Below are positions 9,603 to 19,520 of a stretch of DNA of 60,505 nt, one piece after another. The stretch comes from an uncultured Clostridia bacterium (GTDB lineage: Bacteria; Bacillota_A; Clostridia; TANB77; CAG-508): contig CANQZZ010000002.1 in the NCBI GenBank assembly GCA_947628465.1, positions 1-60,505 on the forward strand, in the 5' to 3' direction. Positions within the stretch are counted from its first letter, which is position 1. Each line of letters starts with the position of its first letter. The notes beneath the pieces are model-generated. The model made no database searches. It saw only the letters and a list, made by a program, of their open reading frames with translations, and was not told the origin of the DNA. Made by a program: the position numbers and the translations under genes.

Positions 9603-10047
9603 TTATTTATTATTATTTACTTTTGGTATTTGGTTTACTCCATTTATAGGTTCTTGTAATCCCAAATCTTTTTTTATTTTAGTAGTAGATATTCCTTCTG
9701 TTCTATCTAAATATACTAACTCACAATAGTCTCTTAAATATTCAAATTTATCACTTCCTGCCCAATCTCCTCCGCATAACTGTTATATCTACTTTATATT
9801 CTTTAACATCTTCTATTTTTTGCTCCCAGTTATTTTCTGGTATAACTAAATCCACATATCTTATAGCTTCAAGCATTTTTTTTCTAGTTTCATAATTGTG
9901 ATAAGCTTTTTTTCCTTTTACCTCATTAAATTCATCTGTAGATAAAGCAACAATAAGATAATCTCCAAGTTCCTTTGCCCTTTTTAATAATCTTATATGT
10001 CCATAATGTAATAAATCAAATGTCCCATAAGTTAGTACTCTTTTCAT
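9603..10047 (-). CDS. tagD: Glycerol-3-phosphate cytidylyltransferase, needs +1 shift at CGG
   Basis: Makes CDP-glycerol from CTP and glycerol 3-phosphate for teichoic acid synthesis. The first part has YGTFDLLHYGH (HxGH catalytic motif), and ALSTDEFN. The zero frame ends after 98 residues at 9751, just past an in-frame CGG codon (9774-9772, complement). Skipping the C of CGGA gives VM-GGDWAGSDKFEY and then RTEGISTTKIKKDL, which contains the CTP-binding signature RTxGISTT; the product is 147 residues and stops at 9603, against about 130 for the family. No start codon serves the second part. Without the shift the enzyme would lack an essential motif. Confidence 0.9.
9771..9775 (-). other. CGG +1 frameshift site in tagD
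   Basis: Coding strand reads ATG CGG AGG in the zero frame. Omitting the C gives ATG GGA GGA and the conserved family sequence. The zero frame reaches TGA six codons later. The shift is inferred from protein continuity, not measured. Confidence 0.85.
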
Positions 10048-10066
10048 ATTAAATTCCTTTCTTATA

Positions 10067-11608
10067 TTATATAATTTTATCTTGTTTTAGTAATTTTATC
10101 AACCTCTCTGTATTTTTGTTGTCATGAAATTCTACAATTTTTCTATATTTTGATATATATTTTTGTTGCTGCCTATTTTTATATTCTACTTCTATTACTT
10201 TTGATAACTCATCTACATTATAACATATTGTCCCAAATATATTGTCTTCATTTAACATTAAATGTCCGCCATATTTATTCATACAAAAATCTTTTTCTTC
10301 CCAATAAAATATTACATTACTTCCTCTATAAAATGCATCATAAGCTATTGAAGAATAGTCTGTGATTAAGACTTTTGTATGTTCTAGAACTTTATCGTAT
10401 TCAAAATCATCTAATATATATCTCGATAATTCTGAATTCTTTAACGATTCTAATGTTAGCGGATGTGGCATTAAAACAACCTTTTCTTTTATACTATCAG
10501 GTATAGAATCTATAATCTTTCTTAACGTATTATAATAAGGTGAACTATAAATATCATTTCTAAGTATGTTATATTCCCAAGGTCTCCAAGTAAGCATAAC
10601 AGCTATTTTATCTGATTTATCAGAATATTTATTTTTATCGTATTTTGGTAATCCTGTAATATATAAATCAGTTTTTTTAAATCCAGCTAAATCTATAAAA
10701 TGGTTTGCCTCTAATTCAGATGATACAACTATTTTACTATTATAGGGCATACCTCCATCTTTTCTAAAAAAGCTCCTACCTTTAGAATCTAATGATACCA
10801 TATACATTACACCATGTTGTAAAAACACATATTTAAACTTATCATTATATATTCTCTGTGCTGCATGTTTATTTGCAATTCTCAAATCAATAGCATGGCC
10901 TGGCGATTCTGTTCCTATAAATGCTTTTGCAGAAAAAAATAATAAATAATGCTTAAATGAATTTTTATATATTATATTTTTTTTATATTTGTTATCTAAT
11001 TTTTTTATCTTTTCATTATCTTTATTTAAAATATAATAAACATTTTTATACCCTTGGTTTATTAAAGTTTCATATACTATTGATGCACTTTCTTCATACT
11101 TTTCAGCATGTTTTTCATACATTACAATTTTAGTTTTTAGTACAAATTTAGAAAGTATATATGCTAAATTTATTTTTAATTGTTCTTTAAAATAATCTGT
11201 TTTATTTATTTCTCTAACTGTTATAATTAATCTGTTTTTTGCTGATTGCCTAACATAAATACTTGTATTTTTATCTTTAATAATTTTTACTTTACCGCTT
11301 AAATATCTTTTTTTTCTTCCTAATATTGAATATCTTAATGACCATTTCCCTATTGTCCCATCTTCATATTGGTAAATAAAAAATGGTTTGTTATGTATCT
11401 CACCAAGTATTAAATCTTTTATAGGTATTTTTATAATATATAAATTGGTATATAATATAAATTTTATATTATATAATTTTTCATTTAATTGAAGTTTTAA
11501 ATTGTTTTTGTTTATATTACCATCTTTATTTTTTATATAAATAAATCCAGCTAAAATTAATTCATTTCTTTTAAATAAGCTTTTTAATTTTAAATTAATT
11601 ACATTCAT
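10067..11608 (-). CDS. CDP-glycerol glycerophosphotransferase family (TagF-like)
   Basis: 513 residues. The C-terminal catalytic region has the family's GT-B-like markers: FLQHGVMYM, ITGLPKYDKN, MPHPL and ITDYSSIAYDAFYRG. The N-terminal 130 residues are beta-rich and basic, without a recognised domain. The family transfers glycerol-phosphate or other polyol-phosphate units from CDP-polyols to a teichoic chain at the inner membrane face. It lies immediately upstream of tagD, which supplies CDP-glycerol. Primase or polymerase role cannot be decided. Confidence 0.88.
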   Translation of the reverse strand: MNVINLKLKSLFKRNELILAGFIYIKNKDGNINKNNLKLQLNEKLYNIKFILYTNLYIIKIPIKDLILGEIHNKPFFIYQYEDGTIGKWSLRYSILGRKKRYLSGKVKIIKDKNTSIYVRQSAKNRLIITVREINKTDYFKEQLKINLAYILSKFVLKTKIVMYEKHAEKYEESASIVYETLINQGYKNVYYILNKDNEKIKKLDNKYKKNIIYKNSFKHYLLFFSAKAFIGTESPGHAIDLRIANKHAAQRIYNDKFKYVFLQHGVMYMVSLDSKGRSFFRKDGGMPYNSKIVVSSELEANHFIDLAGFKKTDLYITGLPKYDKNKYSDKSDKIAVMLTWRPWEYNILRNDIYSSPYYNTLRKIIDSIPDSIKEKVVLMPHPLTLESLKNSELSRYILDDFEYDKVLEHTKVLITDYSSIAYDAFYRGSNVIFYWEEKDFCMNKYGGHLMLNEDNIFGTICYNVDELSKVIEVEYKNRQQQKYISKYRKIVEFHDNKNTERLIKLLKQDKII

Positions 11609-11655
11609 CTTTTAATATCCTCTATATGTTTTTAACATATTAATCGTTTTAATCC

Positions 11656-12702
11656 TCAATCTATTTTAACATTTTTATCAACTAATTTTAATTTCATCAT
11701 TTTTTCAAATGGTATTGAAAATACTTTTAACGATAAAATAATAGTTACAATTACAGAAATTATTATATACTGATAAACATGCAATTTTATATTTTGATAA
11801 CTCCATATTTCCAAAACAATTGCATGTAAAAAATATACCGCTAACGTTCTTTGTCCAAACTTGCTAAATATATTTTTTCTTTTTGGTATAAGTACCATGA
11901 TTAATCCGCTAAGAATAGAACTTATTATATACCACATGGCTCTAAATAATATTCCATATTTTTCAGTATGTTCCCCCAAATATTCATTGTTTAATGAAAA
12001 ATATGAATTTCTAGCAGTAGTAAGTGGTCTAATAAAATATATTTTATTTATAAAAAAGCAAAAGCAAATACAAATAATAATTAACAATATTACAGATACT
12101 ATCTTTATTTTATTATTATTGATATATTTCATAATTTTGTCTTCTTCTGTTATAGTTCCTAATAAGAAAAAAGGATAAAATACTATTATTCTAGAAAGAG
12201 CAAAAAAATCGCCAAAATTTTTGTCATAACCTATTATTAATGCAATAATAATAGTAAATATCATTAGTATCTTTTTATTGCATCTATCTGTTTTCATTGA
12301 GAACAAATACCATATACTCATTGCTAAAAGATACCATGGAATGCCTTTCACTGTAAAAAGTGAAAGAGCTGCTTTTTTATTATATATAAATTTACCCGTT
12401 ATGTATATACAAAAGCATAATATTATATATAGGAAAAAGAATATAATCGGCCTATTTATATTCCTTTTTTTAATAGAATTTTTAGCAAAATATCCAGACA
12501 AATATATAAATAACGGCATATGAAAAAAAGATATAAATAGCCATATACATCTTGCATAATTAGATGTTTTTGTAATAGGATCTAAAAAATGCCCCAATAC
12601 TACAAAGAAAATTAATACAAATTTTAGATTATCAAAATAATAATATCTACCTTTTTCATCTTTTAAATCGCCAAGGTTATCCCTCTCCATTAGCTTATTC
12701 AT
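11656..12702 (-). CDS. Acyltransferase family 3 membrane protein
   Basis: 348 residues with about ten membrane segments; the first carries YYFDNLKFVLIFFVVLGH, with the conserved His of OafA/fucose O-acetylase-like enzymes. These move acetyl or other acyl groups to envelope sugars or polyols. Similar in length and order to 17228-18274, so probably paralogous. Its start overlaps the stop of the TagF-like gene 12695-15358 by 8 bases. Confidence 0.82.
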   Translation of the reverse strand: MNKLMERDNLGDLKDEKGRYYYFDNLKFVLIFFVVLGHFLDPITKTSNYARCIWLFISFFHMPLFIYLSGYFAKNSIKKRNINRPIIFFFLYIILCFCIYITGKFIYNKKAALSLFTVKGIPWYLLAMSIWYLFSMKTDRCNKKILMIFTIIIALIIGYDKNFGDFFALSRIIVFYPFFLLGTITEEDKIMKYINNNKIKIVSVILLIIICICFCFFINKIYFIRPLTTARNSYFSLNNEYLGEHTEKYGILFRAMWYIISSILSGLIMVLIPKRKNIFSKFGQRTLAVYFLHAIVLEIWSYQNIKLHVYQYIIISVIVTIILSLKVFSIPFEKMMKLKLVDKNVKID

Positions 12703-15358
12703 TGTTTCTTCCCCCTATTGTATTTTTTATTTCTTCGTATATTCTTTTGCAATTATTGTAGTCATGATATTTAAAGAACTTATCAATTCTCTTCTTATAT
12801 TCATCTTTTATTCTGCATTCATTTTTTATATAATCGCATAATAAATCTACTAATTTTTCATTCGTTTTTACTATTTCGCCTAAAGCCATTGTTTCATATT
12901 TATATTCTCCCTCATCATAAGATGGTGGTAATTTATCTGGCTGAAAATAGATTATTGGTTTATACATATATGCAAAATCGAATTGAACACCTGAATAATC
13001 TGTTACCATCAAACTAGATTCTGTAAGTATTTTTTCATAATTTAAGTCATCTGTTGCTGCAATTAATTCAACAGAATCATTTTTATCAAAATCATCAATT
13101 TGTGGACTAGTACAAGGATGAAGAAGATAAATTAATTTATACCCTGCTTTTTTAGCAACTTCTATTAATTTTTTATTATTAATAAAATCATTATAAATTT
13201 TGAAATAATCTGATTGTTTAAAATCATTATTGCGATTTCTAGCTTCTCCCATTTTAATAACAGGTTCTGCCAAATAAATACGCCATGTTGGAGTTATTAA
13301 AATCTGCTTTTTATCATGATTAATTAACCCATCATATCTAGGACTACCAGTAATAGTCAAAACATCTTCATGACCTCCATAAGCATAATCACTCGTTTTC
13401 ATGTTAACCATTTCAATAGGGCTAGCCAAGAAAAACTTTTTCAAGTTATCATTAATACGATTTGTTAAATGAGGAATATATTGAACAGTTAAACCATGTT
13501 GAATGCAGACATTAGTACTTTTAAATAAGTCACGAAAATATTTTTCTATTGTTTCATCAAACGAATGGTGCTTTGTAACATTATTATGTGTAGCAAAAAC
13601 TACACTACTATTTAAAAATATTAATTTATGCCTTAATGTCCCATATGCAATGAATTTCTTATGTTCTTTTTTAAATCTCCTAGCATCTAGAGAATCTTTT
13701 TCTAAAACATAATATTTTTTAATTCCATCTTTTTGTTTAGAAGCATATGTATACATATATTCGCCATTGTCCCCGGCTTTATAAATTTTATCCTCAAATA
13801 GCCATATTTTTTTTCTATAGACCGGTTTAGTAACATCATATATCATTCTTAAAAATCCAGATTTAACTCTATTTATATTTTTACTGTTTAATAAACTAAT
13901 TATATATATAAGTTCTCTTTTCAAATGTCTAATTTTATTATTTTTTATAACCTGAATACCTTTTTTTCTATAATTTAGAGTAAATTCTCCACAATTCCAA
14001 TATGCATATTTTAATCTTGATAATTTTGATAACGGTTTGCTAAAATTAACATCTAATCCAACAGTACTTTTATCACTTTCTAAGAAAAATTTTATATATT
14101 GCTTTTGAGAATTAACTTCTAATGGTATTTTTACCTCAAATACATAATTATCGTATAATTTCTCTCCAAAAGCTTTGTAATCTGAATATAAGTTATTTTT
14201 TGTTACATATATTTTTTTATCTAAATACTTTGCGTAAATCTTCAATTTCTTCTCGTCATAAGGAAATGGATACATTGCTATAATATTTAATTGTCCATCT
14301 ATATAATCCATTAAAAGTATTTTTATTTTTGTATTAGACGCATTAAATATCATCATATTATTATTTACTACATGTATTTTGCTTAAAAATTCTCTATATT
14401 CTATGTCTTTATTTAGTAAATCATATTTTAACCTTAATAGATAAAAATTTACTAATTTATTTCCTCTAGTCTTCATTATTACTTCATCATCAATTTCTTG
14501 CAAAACATTTTTTACGTTTTTATAAAAATTATCTAAATCTTGTTTGCTTAAAATATGTTTATTTTTCGTATTTACATTTCTATTAATAATATTTTTTATC
14601 ATATACATATAAGTAAATTGTTCAAATTTTAAAGTACCTTCAGATTTTTTTTTGCAAAAATCTGATATATCCTCTACATTATTAAATACATTTTTATACC
14701 ATAAAATATCATATTCTTCTATATTGCTTTCTATAGAATTTTCTAATTTATTATATGATATTAATTTAACATCATTAATAACTTTGTATCCCCCGTTTAA
14801 AGTTATTAATTTTATCAAAAAATTAACATCTATATAATATTTTAAGTCATCTCTTTTTGGACTTTCCAATTTATCTATTATTTTTTTATTCATAAATACA
14901 GAGTTAAGATGTACCCATATTTTTTCTGGATTTTTTTCTATATCTACATCGATTTTTTTAGCTATAGTTTCGTTTAGTACATATTCTATATCATTATATA
15001 TTATAGGGCATATAAGAATATTATCCAAACTGCTATCTATATATTCGCTGTCTATATATCTTTTAAAGTTATTATCATACATATCGCCACTATTAATAAA
15101 AGATATATAATCAAATTCTAATGTCTTTGGAAGTTTATAATATATATTTTCTATATTCTCATACTCATAATATTTAATATTATTTTTATTGCAAAATTCT
15201 TTTACTTCTTTATTATCTTCCTTATTTATTGCAACTAAATATTCATCTTCAAAACAACCTTTTTCCTTTAAATTATCAATACTTAATTTTATATTCTTTA
15301 TATCGTCTGTAGTTGATACTATTACTATAACGATTTTTGCATTTTTATATTGCATCAT
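12695..15358 (-). CDS. Large TagF-like glycerophosphotransferase with N-terminal GT2-like domain
   Basis: 887 residues. The C-terminal part (about 510-880) has VCIQHGLTVQYIPH, ITGSPRYDGL, YLLHPC and VTDYSGVQFDFAYMYKP, diagnostic of CDP-glycerol glycerophosphotransferases. Residues 1-230 resemble a degenerate GT-A/GT2 domain (IVIVSTTDDIKN, YISFINSGDMYDN in place of the DxD region). A linker of about 280 residues lies between them. Two-domain TagF-type proteins of this size are often chain polymerases. It may add both a sugar and a polyol phosphate, or the first domain may only bind polymer. Confidence 0.83.
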   Translation of the reverse strand: MMQYKNAKIVIVIVSTTDDIKNIKLSIDNLKEKGCFEDEYLVAINKEDNKEVKEFCNKNNIKYYEYENIENIYYKLPKTLEFDYISFINSGDMYDNNFKRYIDSEYIDSSLDNILICPIIYNDIEYVLNETIAKKIDVDIEKNPEKIWVHLNSVFMNKKIIDKLESPKRDDLKYYIDVNFLIKLITLNGGYKVINDVKLISYNKLENSIESNIEEYDILWYKNVFNNVEDISDFCKKKSEGTLKFEQFTYMYMIKNIINRNVNTKNKHILSKQDLDNFYKNVKNVLQEIDDEVIMKTRGNKLVNFYLLRLKYDLLNKDIEYREFLSKIHVVNNNMMIFNASNTKIKILLMDYIDGQLNIIAMYPFPYDEKKLKIYAKYLDKKIYVTKNNLYSDYKAFGEKLYDNYVFEVKIPLEVNSQKQYIKFFLESDKSTVGLDVNFSKPLSKLSRLKYAYWNCGEFTLNYRKKGIQVIKNNKIRHLKRELIYIISLLNSKNINRVKSGFLRMIYDVTKPVYRKKIWLFEDKIYKAGDNGEYMYTYASKQKDGIKKYYVLEKDSLDARRFKKEHKKFIAYGTLRHKLIFLNSSVVFATHNNVTKHHSFDETIEKYFRDLFKSTNVCIQHGLTVQYIPHLTNRINDNLKKFFLASPIEMVNMKTSDYAYGGHEDVLTITGSPRYDGLINHDKKQILITPTWRIYLAEPVIKMGEARNRNNDFKQSDYFKIYNDFINNKKLIEVAKKAGYKLIYLLHPCTSPQIDDFDKNDSVELIAATDDLNYEKILTESSLMVTDYSGVQFDFAYMYKPIIYFQPDKLPPSYDEGEYKYETMALGEIVKTNEKLVDLLCDYIKNECRIKDEYKKRIDKFFKYHDYNNCKRIYEEIKNTIGGRNNE

Positions 15359-15369
15359 TTACCTCCACT

Positions 15370-16419
15370 CTATTTTAAAAAGCTCTCTACTGTTCTTTGA
15401 ATACCATCTTTTAACATAACTTTTGGTTTCCATCCTAAATTTTGTAGCTTAGTTGTATCTAATCCTACCCTCTTAAAATTAGTATAAGCATTTGGGTTTT
15501 CGTTAATTGCATATTTTACATTAATATTATACTCACTATACAATTTAGTCATTAGGTTTGCTAAGTCTTTTATTTTTATTTCTTCTGTTTCATTGGCGAT
15601 ATTATATGACTCACTTACATTTCCATTAATCATAATATATAGTATTGCAGAAATTGCATCTGCTACATAACAAAAAGCTCTTTTCGCTTCTCCTGTACTT
15701 TTTAATATAATATCTTTTTTATTTACTAAATTTGATATTAAATCAGACATTATTCTTCCATCATTATTTATATTCATACCAGGTCCATATGAATGGGCAA
15801 TTCTTAAATTCTTAAATTTTACACCGTATTGTAAATAATAATTTACTAAAATTGTTTCTGCCATTCTTTTACTTTCTGGATAGCAAGCCCTTCCGTCAAA
15901 ACAATTTAACGAGCCCATATCAGTTTCTTTAATAAATTCTATGTTTTCTGGCATTTTGCCATATATCTCTCTAGTAGAAGTAAAAATAACTTCTGAATTA
16001 TTATTTCTTGCAAGATTTAAAATATTAAATGTACCAATCAAATTTGCCTTTATTATTCCTATCGGATCTTTTATTATTGTAGTAGGATTTGCTAAACTTG
16101 CCATATGCATTATATAATCAATATTATCCTTAATATTAATTTCTTCACATACATCTTGAATTATAGGGATAATATCATTCCTAGAATTATCAAATAGAAA
16201 TCTTGATTTTAATTTGTTTTCATTTCGCGATAATGCATAAATTTTTATATGCATATTTTTTTTATCATTTAAGTACATAAGAAAGTATATAAAATATGTT
16301 GCTATCATTCCATTAGCACCTGTAACTAAAAATCTCTTATTTTTGAAAACATTAAAATCTATATTTTCATTTATTAAATTCTCTAAATCTTCTTGTATAA
16401 TTTTACTATAATAATTCAT
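15370..16419 (-). CDS. NAD-dependent epimerase/dehydratase (extended SDR)
   Basis: 349 residues with VTGANGMIATYF (Rossmann GxxGxxG-type), MHMASLANP and the catalytic YPESKR (Y-x3-K). Closest in feel to nucleotide-sugar epimerases and UDP-glucuronate decarboxylases. It sits 23 bases after the cytidylyltransferase gene 16443-17162, so it may act on the CDP-linked product; in Haemophilus Bcs1 an IspD-type domain and an SDR domain make CDP-ribitol together. That role here is inference. AAGGAG precedes the start. Confidence 0.75.
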   Translation of the reverse strand: MNYYSKIIQEDLENLINENIDFNVFKNKRFLVTGANGMIATYFIYFLMYLNDKKNMHIKIYALSRNENKLKSRFLFDNSRNDIIPIIQDVCEEINIKDNIDYIMHMASLANPTTIIKDPIGIIKANLIGTFNILNLARNNNSEVIFTSTREIYGKMPENIEFIKETDMGSLNCFDGRACYPESKRMAETILVNYYLQYGVKFKNLRIAHSYGPGMNINNDGRIMSDLISNLVNKKDIILKSTGEAKRAFCYVADAISAILYIMINGNVSESYNIANETEEIKIKDLANLMTKLYSEYNINVKYAINENPNAYTNFKRVGLDTTKLQNLGWKPKVMLKDGIQRTVESFLK

Positions 16420-16442
16420 TTTTACTTTTTCTCCTTCTTTAT

Positions 16443-17162
16443 CTACGCAAAAATCTCAGAATTTTCTTTTGCCTCTAATATAGCTTTAAAAATATAATAA
16501 TCGTCTGGAGTGGTAATTTTTATATTTTGGCTTTTACCCATAACTGTATATAACTGTTTGTTATACATTTTCATTAAAGTACATGAATCTATTACATTTG
16601 TATTTCCATCTTTGATAGCTTTGTTATGAACTTTTAGTATTTCTGATAAATAAAAACTTTGAGGTGCCCTTGCAATTTTTGTCATATCTCTATTAGTATT
16701 TGTTTTTATTCTATTTTCGTTATCGACTAACACTACAGTTTCTTTCGACTCTACACATGTAATTGCTGATCCATATTTTTTTACACATTTAATATTATTA
16801 TTTATTAATTCATCATCAATTAATGGCCTTACACCATCATGTATTAATACAATATCATCATCATTTTCTGATATTTCTTCCGCTGCCTTTAATCCATTAT
16901 ATATTGATTCTTGCCCATTACTTCCTCCTGGTACAATTTTTTTTACTTTTGTAATATCAAACTTATTAATTATTTTTTGGCAGTAATCTATCCAATTTTT
17001 AACACACGCAATAACTATTGCATCTATGTTCTCATTACTTTCAAATTTTTCTAATGTATATATTAAAATAGGCTTTCTATGAACTTCTAAAAATTGTTTT
17101 GGGGTTCCTTTCGATTTCATTCTGCTTCCTATTCCTCCAGCAAATATTACAGCTATATTCAT
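16443..17162 (-). CDS. IspD/TarI-type cytidylyltransferase
   Basis: 239 residues with FAGGIGSRMKSKGTPKQF (CTP-binding loop), VLIHDGVRPL and APQSF, the IspD/TarI fold. In a teichoic acid locus the likely reaction is CTP + ribitol 5-phosphate (or a related polyol phosphate) giving the CDP-polyol, as for TarI; methylerythritol-phosphate cytidylyltransferase (IspD) is the alternative. Neighbouring SDR and TagF-like genes favour the TarI role. Confidence 0.75.
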   Translation of the reverse strand: MNIAVIFAGGIGSRMKSKGTPKQFLEVHRKPILIYTLEKFESNENIDAIVIACVKNWIDYCQKIINKFDITKVKKIVPGGSNGQESIYNGLKAAEEISENDDDIVLIHDGVRPLIDDELINNNIKCVKKYGSAITCVESKETVVLVDNENRIKTNTNRDMTKIARAPQSFYLSEILKVHNKAIKDGNTNVIDSCTLMKMYNKQLYTVMGKSQNIKITTPDDYYIFKAILEAKENSEIFA

Positions 17163-17227
17163 TTCAAATCGACTCCTCTTCCTTTATAACCTTTTCTGCT
17201 ACTCTATTTAATAAATTTATAAACTTT

Positions 17228-18274
17228 CTATACTTTACTTTCATCTATTTCTTCTTTATTAATTATTTTAAATTTTCTACTCATTATAAAATTAAACGGA
17301 TATGAGAATATTTTTAATGAAAGAATTATTGTAGTCACTATTGCAACTATTCCTAAGCAAATTAATTCTAATCTTGTATCTATTCCCTTATACAATTCTG
17401 TTTTTTTAATTAACAAACATATTATACTATGCAAACAATAAACTTGCAATGTTCTTGTCCCAAATTTAGAAATCACTGGTAACTTTCCTTTTGGAATTAT
17501 TAATAATATTGACAAAGAAGTAGTTGTTGCAAGTATATACCAAAATGCCCTATATAATATACCTATATTACCTAGTTTCATATTTGAATATGATGTTTTT
17601 GCTAATAATAAATTTCTTGGCATTTTTATTGGTTTTCCTATAATATACGGTATACTTATTGCCAATAATACTAAAAATATTATGGCAATAAGTATATTCC
17701 TTTTATTTTTTAACTTATTAAGAATATTTTCGCTCGTAAAATATCCTACCACGAAAAATGGTAGCATTACAAATGTTCTCGATAAACTTGCTATAGTATT
17801 AGCATTATTATCAAATCCAATTATTAATCCTATAATAACAGCCAAAACACATGCGTATACTGGTTTCATTTTATGAATTATAGGTAATAATAAATTATAA
17901 ATGATAATCGATTGTATATACCAAAGAGTATAAGCTGGTTTCATTATAGTAAATTTTGATTTTGTAATTATAAGTTCAATACTTTGCATAATTAAATATA
18001 ACACAATATAATTTAATATTTTACTTTTGTTTTTAGTCACAATATTTTTTGAGAAGAAACCTGTAATAAAAATAAATAATGGCATATGGAATATAAAAAT
18101 AAAAGAGTATATATAGTTAACCATCTTGTATTGTCTAAAATTACCTATAAAATGTCCAATAACTACTAAAACTATTAAAAAAAATTTTGTATTATCTAAC
18201 CAATAATTTCTTTCTTTTCGAATTAATTCAGTATCACTATTAGCATCAGTTATGCTTGTTTTATTATATTTCAT
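17228..18274 (-). CDS. Acyltransferase family 3 membrane protein
   Basis: 348 residues, about ten membrane segments, N-terminal NYWLDNTKFFLIVLVVIGH with the family His, and IFIFHMPLFIFITGFFSK matching the paralogue at 11656-12702. Likely O-acylates the teichoic polymer or a sugar on it. AAAGG precedes the start; the TagB/F-like gene upstream ends one base before the ATG. Confidence 0.82.
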   Translation of the reverse strand: MKYNKTSITDANSDTELIRKERNYWLDNTKFFLIVLVVIGHFIGNFRQYKMVNYIYSFIFIFHMPLFIFITGFFSKNIVTKNKSKILNYIVLYLIMQSIELIITKSKFTIMKPAYTLWYIQSIIIYNLLLPIIHKMKPVYACVLAVIIGLIIGFDNNANTIASLSRTFVMLPFFVVGYFTSENILNKLKNKRNILIAIIFLVLLAISIPYIIGKPIKMPRNLLLAKTSYSNMKLGNIGILYRAFWYILATTTSLSILLIIPKGKLPVISKFGTRTLQVYCLHSIICLLIKKTELYKGIDTRLELICLGIVAIVTTIILSLKIFSYPFNFIMSRKFKIINKEEIDESKV

Positions 18275-18275
18275 C

Positions 18276-19520
18276 TTATATAACCTTTCTTACTACTCTT
18301 TTACTTGCATTTCCGTCATCTAAATAATTGTATTTATTGTTAAAATCTCTGTATTTATCATTATATTTAAAATTATTATCTACATTTTTTATTTCTTCTA
18401 TTAAATCTTCCTCTGTTTTTACAATATTCCCTGGTAATTCATTTAAATCAATATAAAATCCTCTCATCTCGTTTTTATACTGATTGAAATCATACATATA
18501 GTAAATAATTGGTCTTTTCAAGTTTGCAAAATCAAAAAACACACTAGAATAATCCGTTATTAAAATATCTGATATAATATATAACTCATTAATATCATCT
18601 ACTTTAGAAACATCATATATAAATCCTTTATATTTTTCGAAATTAAATGTATTAGATACAAAATAATGTGCTCTAAATAATATTATATAATCTTGCCCTA
18701 ATTCTTTCTTTAATTTATCAAAATCGACTTCTGTTTTGTATGTGTATCCAATTCCAGATTGATGTTGATTATCTCGCCATGTTGGAGCATACAATATTAT
18801 TCTTTTATTAATATCATTTATATTTAATTTTTGTTTTATTCTTTCTACATCTATTTTACTATAGTTATATAAAAAATCATTTCTTGGGTATCCCTCTTCA
18901 ATAATACACTTTTCTTTTCCTAATTTTTTTAAGTTAAACGCTGAAATAAATTTTTCCGTTGCAAATTTAGAAGGTGATAACATATATTCAAATTTTTTTG
19001 CATCTGTTTTATATTTACCACGTAATTCCTTTAATGTATTTAGTGCATTATCAGTTTTATCTAAATCATATCCTAATCTTTTTAGTGGTGTTCCATGCCA
19101 ACATTGCAAAAAAACTTGTTTCTTCTTTGGGTATTGATGGTCCGCAGCTCTATAATTCAAAATCCAATATTTAGCTTTTGATAAATATTTTTCATGTTTA
19201 CTTGTTCCTTGTTTTATAACTTTTGTATTATTGTTTTTTTCTAAGTATTTATATTTATCTGGTTCCTTGAATGTCCAAATGAATTTATAATCTTTGTATT
19301 CATTATTATCTTTCATATATTTATATATTGCCTTAGGGCTATCTGAATAATATTTACCATTAAAAGAGCTAAATAAAATCATTTTATTATCAACTTTTTG
19401 ACCTATCCCTCTTATTTTATATCTTATATATCTACATAAATATAAACATTTTCTAAGTATTTTTCTAACTACCAAGTTTTTCTTTGCTATGTTCATCAAT
19501 ATTGTTTTTATTTTGTTCAT
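18276..19520 (-). CDS. CDP-glycerol glycerophosphotransferase family (TagB/TarF-like)
   Basis: 414 residues with QCWHGTPLKRLG, EGYPRNDFL, FRAHYF and ITDYSSVFFDFANLKRPIIYY. Length and motifs match single-domain TagB/TarB primases or TarF/TarL enzymes. Its ATG lies inside the end of the upstream TagB/F-like gene, overlapping 56 bases, which is long; a second Met at 19496 has no ribosome binding site, so the first is kept. Confidence 0.87.
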   Translation of the reverse strand: MNKIKTILMNIAKKNLVVRKILRKCLYLCRYIRYKIRGIGQKVDNKMILFSSFNGKYYSDSPKAIYKYMKDNNEYKDYKFIWTFKEPDKYKYLEKNNNTKVIKQGTSKHEKYLSKAKYWILNYRAADHQYPKKKQVFLQCWHGTPLKRLGYDLDKTDNALNTLKELRGKYKTDAKKFEYMLSPSKFATEKFISAFNLKKLGKEKCIIEEGYPRNDFLYNYSKIDVERIKQKLNINDINKRIILYAPTWRDNQHQSGIGYTYKTEVDFDKLKKELGQDYIILFRAHYFVSNTFNFEKYKGFIYDVSKVDDINELYIISDILITDYSSVFFDFANLKRPIIYYMYDFNQYKNEMRGFYIDLNELPGNIVKTEEDLIEEIKNVDNNFKYNDKYRDFNNKYNYLDDGNASKRVVRKVI

